Source: an uncultured Bacteroidota bacterium (GTDB taxonomy: Bacteria; Bacteroidota; Rhodothermia; Balneolales; Balneolaceae). Taken from it: a DNA stretch of 35,574 nt. Made by a program: the position numbers and the translations under genes. Shown one piece after another: positions 32,747 to 35,574 of the stretch. Position 1 is the stretch's first letter, and each line of letters starts with the position of its first letter. The stretch is from contig CAJXOH010000016.1 of the NCBI GenBank assembly GCA_913057895.1, forward strand, positions 1 through 35,574, written 5' to 3'. Under the pieces are notes generated by a model, which worked only from the letters and a program-made list of their open reading frames with translations, did not search any database and was not told the origin of the DNA.

Positions 32747-33010
32747 AGATTTTTTAACGAATGCGAGAAGTAATCTCATGTTTTAGGACATTTTGCTAAA
32801 GGAGTGAAGTTTAAGCGTCATGGTTTTATGATCGCTGCATCGTGGAAAGGTACTTTCTTGGTCGTTAAATCGGTAACGCCACTTTACGCCCCCAGTTTTA
32901 ATACAGTTACGCTTTATTTAGTAAGGTTTTGAGTTTGAAAGGTTCTGAGATAGTATGAACGGTCTATCGACTGGGTTCATTTACGTTGATTTAACCAAAT
33001 CTCAAAACCT

Positions 33011-33721
33011 ATGAAAACTCATAAAAACTTGAATCCCAATCATCAACGCTATACCACAACCTTGGTTCGTCAACTTGATCATTGGGTGCAAACACTCCCT
33101 GCTGAATTAGATGAACAAATGACCACTACAAAGGAGTGGCACTCCATGATTGCGTCATTTGAATACGTTCAATCCTTTCATCAGAAAAAAAGTCTAGATA
33201 AAACAACAGCTAGACAATTCATGGATATCAAAAATGCCATTCATGAAGTGCGAATGGAAGTTGATCGTACATATAAGGAAAAATACTCATCGGTAGTCGC
33301 TGAGCGCGAAGCGATCATTCAGCAAGCTTTGGGGTCAAAACACTTACGTTATGCTCGTCGTATACACTTCTTGCAGGAATTGCACCGAGCATGGGCCCAA
33401 TTGCCAACGTTGATGCATATACATGAACGAGCATTATGGCACAGATTTAAAGCTGCTGTGAAGGAAGCCCAGCACTATGAAACCAAAACTCGAAAATTCG
33501 AAGTAGCAGACGTTGAAGTAGCTTACCATGTAAAAAAACATTTACTAGCCGAAGCTAAAATGGCCCAAAAGGAGCTGCCCAAATCTCTTGCATCTTCTCG
33601 TCTTCATGAGATCGAAATGCGCTGGAGAGATCTGCCAAACGTACATGCTGATTTGGATAAACGGTTGAGGGCCAAGCTACGAGATATCCAGAGGTCAGTT
33701 GAGGAACGACCAGATCAGTAA
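33011..33721 (+). CDS. Helical protein with DUF349-like repeats
   Basis: This is a 236-aa, highly charged, all-helical cytoplasmic protein without signal or membrane segments. The unit LDHWVQTLPAELDEQM, LHRAWAQLPTLMHIHER, MRWRDLPNVHADLDKRLR occurs three times, each a Trp-x-x-Leu-Pro helix followed by a second helix. The middle copy continues ALWHRFKAAV, close to the DUF349 repeat (EEWK...ELWERFRAA). DUF349 proteins are helical repeat proteins, some of them linked to RNA or ribosome biology in Bacteroidota. The assignment is tentative. It is monocistronic, with a 231-bp gap upstream. Confidence 0.7.
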   Translation: MKTHKNLNPNHQRYTTTLVRQLDHWVQTLPAELDEQMTTTKEWHSMIASFEYVQSFHQKKSLDKTTARQFMDIKNAIHEVRMEVDRTYKEKYSSVVAEREAIIQQALGSKHLRYARRIHFLQELHRAWAQLPTLMHIHERALWHRFKAAVKEAQHYETKTRKFEVADVEVAYHVKKHLLAEAKMAQKELPKSLASSRLHEIEMRWRDLPNVHADLDKRLRAKLRDIQRSVEERPDQ

Positions 33722-33807
33722 TTAAATATTTTAGGTCACCTTTTCGGGGAATGTTGAGTTTATTGGTTGGGTACTTCAACCTTAACATTTAGTTAATAGA
33801 AACGCTA

Positions 33808-33815
33808 TATTTTTG
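33808..33815 (+). promoter_or_regulatory. Candidate -7 element of the TonB-dependent receptor gene
   Basis: TATTTTTG is a full match to TAnnTTTG and would start transcription near 33822, about 29 bases before the ATG at 33851. A TTTA lies 16 bases upstream, shorter than the usual -33 spacing, so the -33 half is weak. Confidence 0.4.
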
Positions 33816-33850
33816 AGTGCTTTCCTTAACCAAGATCTAAACCATCCGGT

Positions 33851-35574
33851 ATGAAAAAATTCAACATTTCCCTTTTTATGATCATTGGCCTATTTACGTC
33901 CATGGCCTTTGCTCAGTCGTACACGATTTCAGGAACTGTGAAAGATGTCAATGGCGAATCCATTTTCGGTGCATCCGTAGTAATTGCGGGTACTGTTCAA
34001 GGTGACGCTGCTGGTATCGACGGTTCCTTTGCAATAGAAGATGTTACTCCTGGTAATTACACACTTCGAGTATCAGCGATAGGATACAGTTCATTAGAGC
34101 AGAATGTAACTGTTTCTAGCTCTGACGTTGTATTAAACTTTGTGCTAGACCCTGAGAGTGCAACACTCGAAGAACTCAAAGTATTTGCGTCGCGTTCTGA
34201 CCTTAAAACTCCACTTGCGTACTCTGACGTAAGCAAAGAGCAAATCCAGACTGAACTTGCTTCGAGAGATATCCCTGAGGTACTTAACGTATCACCATCT
34301 GTATATTCTACAAATCAAGGAGCAGGTGCTGGTGATGCTCGTATTAACGTTCGTGGATTCTCCCAGAGAAATACTGCCGTGATGATCAACGGTGTGCCTG
34401 TCAACGATATGGAGAACGGATGGGTATACTGGTCAAACTGGGACGGTGTTGGTGATGTAGCTGGTTCTATTCAGCTTCAGCGTGGTATTTCAAGCGTTAA
34501 CCTAGCAGTCCCATCGGTTGGTGGTACAATTAACGTCCTTACTGAGCCAGCAACGACAAATCCTGGCGGAGCTGTTAAGTTTGAGAACGGTTCTGGTGCA
34601 TTCGAAAAAACTACGGTTCAATTAAACACAGGGCTAATCAACGATAAGTTTGCAGTTTCATTCGTAGGTGTTCGCAAGAAAGGTGACGGACTTGTTGATG
34701 GAACCTGGACAGACGCTTGGGCTTACCACCTAGCAGCTTCTTACGTTGTCAATGAGAACAACCGTTTAGATTTCTTTGCTCTTGGTGCTCCACAGCGTCA
34801 TGGTCAAAATCTTTACAAGCAAAATATCGCTACATATGATGCGGATTTTGCAAGATCTCTTGACGATTACGATTTAGCTGCATTAGACCGTTATCCTGAA
34901 AAAGGTCGTTTCTTCAATCAAAACGTTGCTCCAGTTAGCTCTTCATACGCTGGTAAGCAGTTTGTGGGTGACAGATGGACCGGTCCATCAATCACTACTC
35001 GATATGCATCTGATGAGATTATGGAAAGAGAAAACTTTTTCCACAAACCACAAGTGAACTTAAACTGGTACTCAAAGCTTAACGACAAAGCTACGTTGAC
35101 GAATGTACTTTATTACTCAGGTGGTCGTGGAGGAGGAACAGGTACTTATGGTTCTTCACCAGTAAGAGATTTCTCAAATGGTGCATACATCATTCTTTGG
35201 GATGAAACTATTCAGCGTAACATCGAGAATGATGGTGGATCAGGACTAGCTCGTACCATCCTCCGCAATAGCCGTAATAACCAGTGGACTGTTGGTAATA
35301 TTATGAAGGTTAATTACGCAGCAAACGAAAATGTGACGTTTGATTTTGGTATTGACTGGAGAACAGCGGAAATCGAACATTACCGCGAAGTTCGTGACCT
35401 TCTTGGTGGTACATACTACATAGATAATGCAGATCAGTTCAATCCAAACAAAGTGGTTGGCTTGGGCGATAAGATTGCATACAACTACACAAATACTGTT
35501 GATTGGTTTGGTGGATATGCACAAGCAGAATATGATACTGATGCATTAACTGCATATGGTATGTTTGGATACTC
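33851..35574 (+). CDS. TonB-dependent receptor, N-terminal part (runs off the right edge)
   Basis: From ATG 33851 the frame is open for about 574 codons to the window end. MKKFNISLFMIIGLFTSMAF is the signal peptide, ending at AQS. YTISGTVKDVNGESIFGASV starts a carboxypeptidase-regulatory-like beta-sandwich (about residues 22-110). The plug domain follows with INVRGFSQRNTAVMINGVPV and GSIQLQRGISSVNLAVPSVG, and the barrel starts after VGGTINVLTEP. Such receptors take up siderophores, vitamins or oligosaccharides using TonB energy. The substrate cannot be told. It has its own candidate promoter and is not closely linked to the preceding gene. Confidence 0.92.
   Translation, partial: MKKFNISLFMIIGLFTSMAFAQSYTISGTVKDVNGESIFGASVVIAGTVQGDAAGIDGSFAIEDVTPGNYTLRVSAIGYSSLEQNVTVSSSDVVLNFVLDPESATLEELKVFASRSDLKTPLAYSDVSKEQIQTELASRDIPEVLNVSPSVYSTNQGAGAGDARINVRGFSQRNTAVMINGVPVNDMENGWVYWSNWDGVGDVAGSIQLQRGISSVNLAVPSVGGTINVLTEPATTNPGGAVKFENGSGAFEKTTVQLNTGLINDKFAVSFVGVRKKGDGLVDGTWTDAWAYHLAASYVVNENNRLDFFALGAPQRHGQNLYKQNIATYDADFARSLDDYDLAALDRYPEKGRFFNQNVAPVSSSYAGKQFVGDRWTGPSITTRYASDEIMERENFFHKPQVNLNWYSKLNDKATLTNVLYYSGGRGGGTGTYGSSPVRDFSNGAYIILWDETIQRNIENDGGSGLARTILRNSRNNQWTVGNIMKVNYAANENVTFDFGIDWRTAEIEHYREVRDLLGGTYYIDNADQFNPNKVVGLGDKIAYNYTNTVDWFGGYAQAEYDTDALTAYGMFGY

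Noticed and set aside
33765-33781. GGTTG/CAACC hairpin before the TonB receptor gene as a terminator
   Set aside because: The stem is only 5 bp with a 7-base loop and no T-run follows.

Overview
The window is about 35.6 kb of dense, moderate-GC bacterial chromosome, with no phage, insertion sequence, plasmid or CRISPR signature. Several features point to the Bacteroidota/Rhodothermota/Balneolota side of the tree: DUF4292 and DUF4293 proteins, a TonB-dependent receptor with a carboxypeptidase-regulatory-like domain, GbsR/MarR, a DksA-like protein lacking most zinc cysteines, a GH3/beta-lactamase fusion, an OmpA lipoprotein with thrombospondin type 3 calcium repeats, and promoter-like TAnnTTTG elements before both tRNA genes. 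Shine-Dalgarno sequences are mostly weak, and TTG or GTG starts recur. Assignment to a marine Rhodothermia- or Balneolia-like organism is an inference.

Layout. Positions 1-2001 (minus) are the start of an exopolysaccharide locus: a multi-SLBB export protein followed by a family 4 glycosyltransferase that runs off the left edge. Positions 2193-10377 (plus) hold a TetR repressor, a TolC-like outer-membrane factor, a lipoprotein membrane-fusion protein and an RND pump, then a DUF4293 membrane protein and an EamA transporter. A perfect 13-bp dyad upstream of tetR overlaps the expected -35 area. Positions 10343-13913 (minus) encode an OmpA lipoprotein, a hairpin terminator, a SPOR lipoprotein and a partner-switching module (STAS, HATPase, PP2C phosphatase). 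Positions 14051-14244 carry tRNA-Ala(GGC) and the 4.5S SRP RNA in tandem. These are followed by three near-identical dyads, the third of which contains the start codon of a Ppx/GppA-HD phosphatase gene.

Positions 15926-18368 (minus) are a DUF4292 lipoprotein, an EnvC-like degenerate LytM protein and a small membrane protein. Divergent from them is ileS-dksA-like-lspA (18379-22620), then convergent yajC-ribBA (22588-24015). tRNA-Val(TAC), an AT-rich leader and an 83-aa protein of unknown function follow. Positions 24780-29313 (minus) form a housekeeping block: a GspG-like protein, rsmD, coaD, an aminotransferase, a GbsR-type regulator, yraN and plsC. The right end has a 117-aa unknown, a NagZ-like/beta-lactamase fusion, a helical protein with DUF349-like repeats, and the 5' part of a TonB-dependent receptor.

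The most notable points are these. The IleRS has GIHH in place of the HIGH signature, a type-2 IleRS variant linked to mupirocin hyper-resistance. The RibBA has lost every recognisable catalytic and zinc residue of its GTP cyclohydrolase II half. Three GAAC-N4-GTTC-like dyads (the third imperfect) with two micro-ORFs precede ppx. The ileS and DUF4292 genes are divergent with start codons about 10 bp apart or overlapping. The stress-signalling module sits behind an OmpA terminator with almost no room for its own promoter. I did not find a clearly new multi-gene defence or mobile system.
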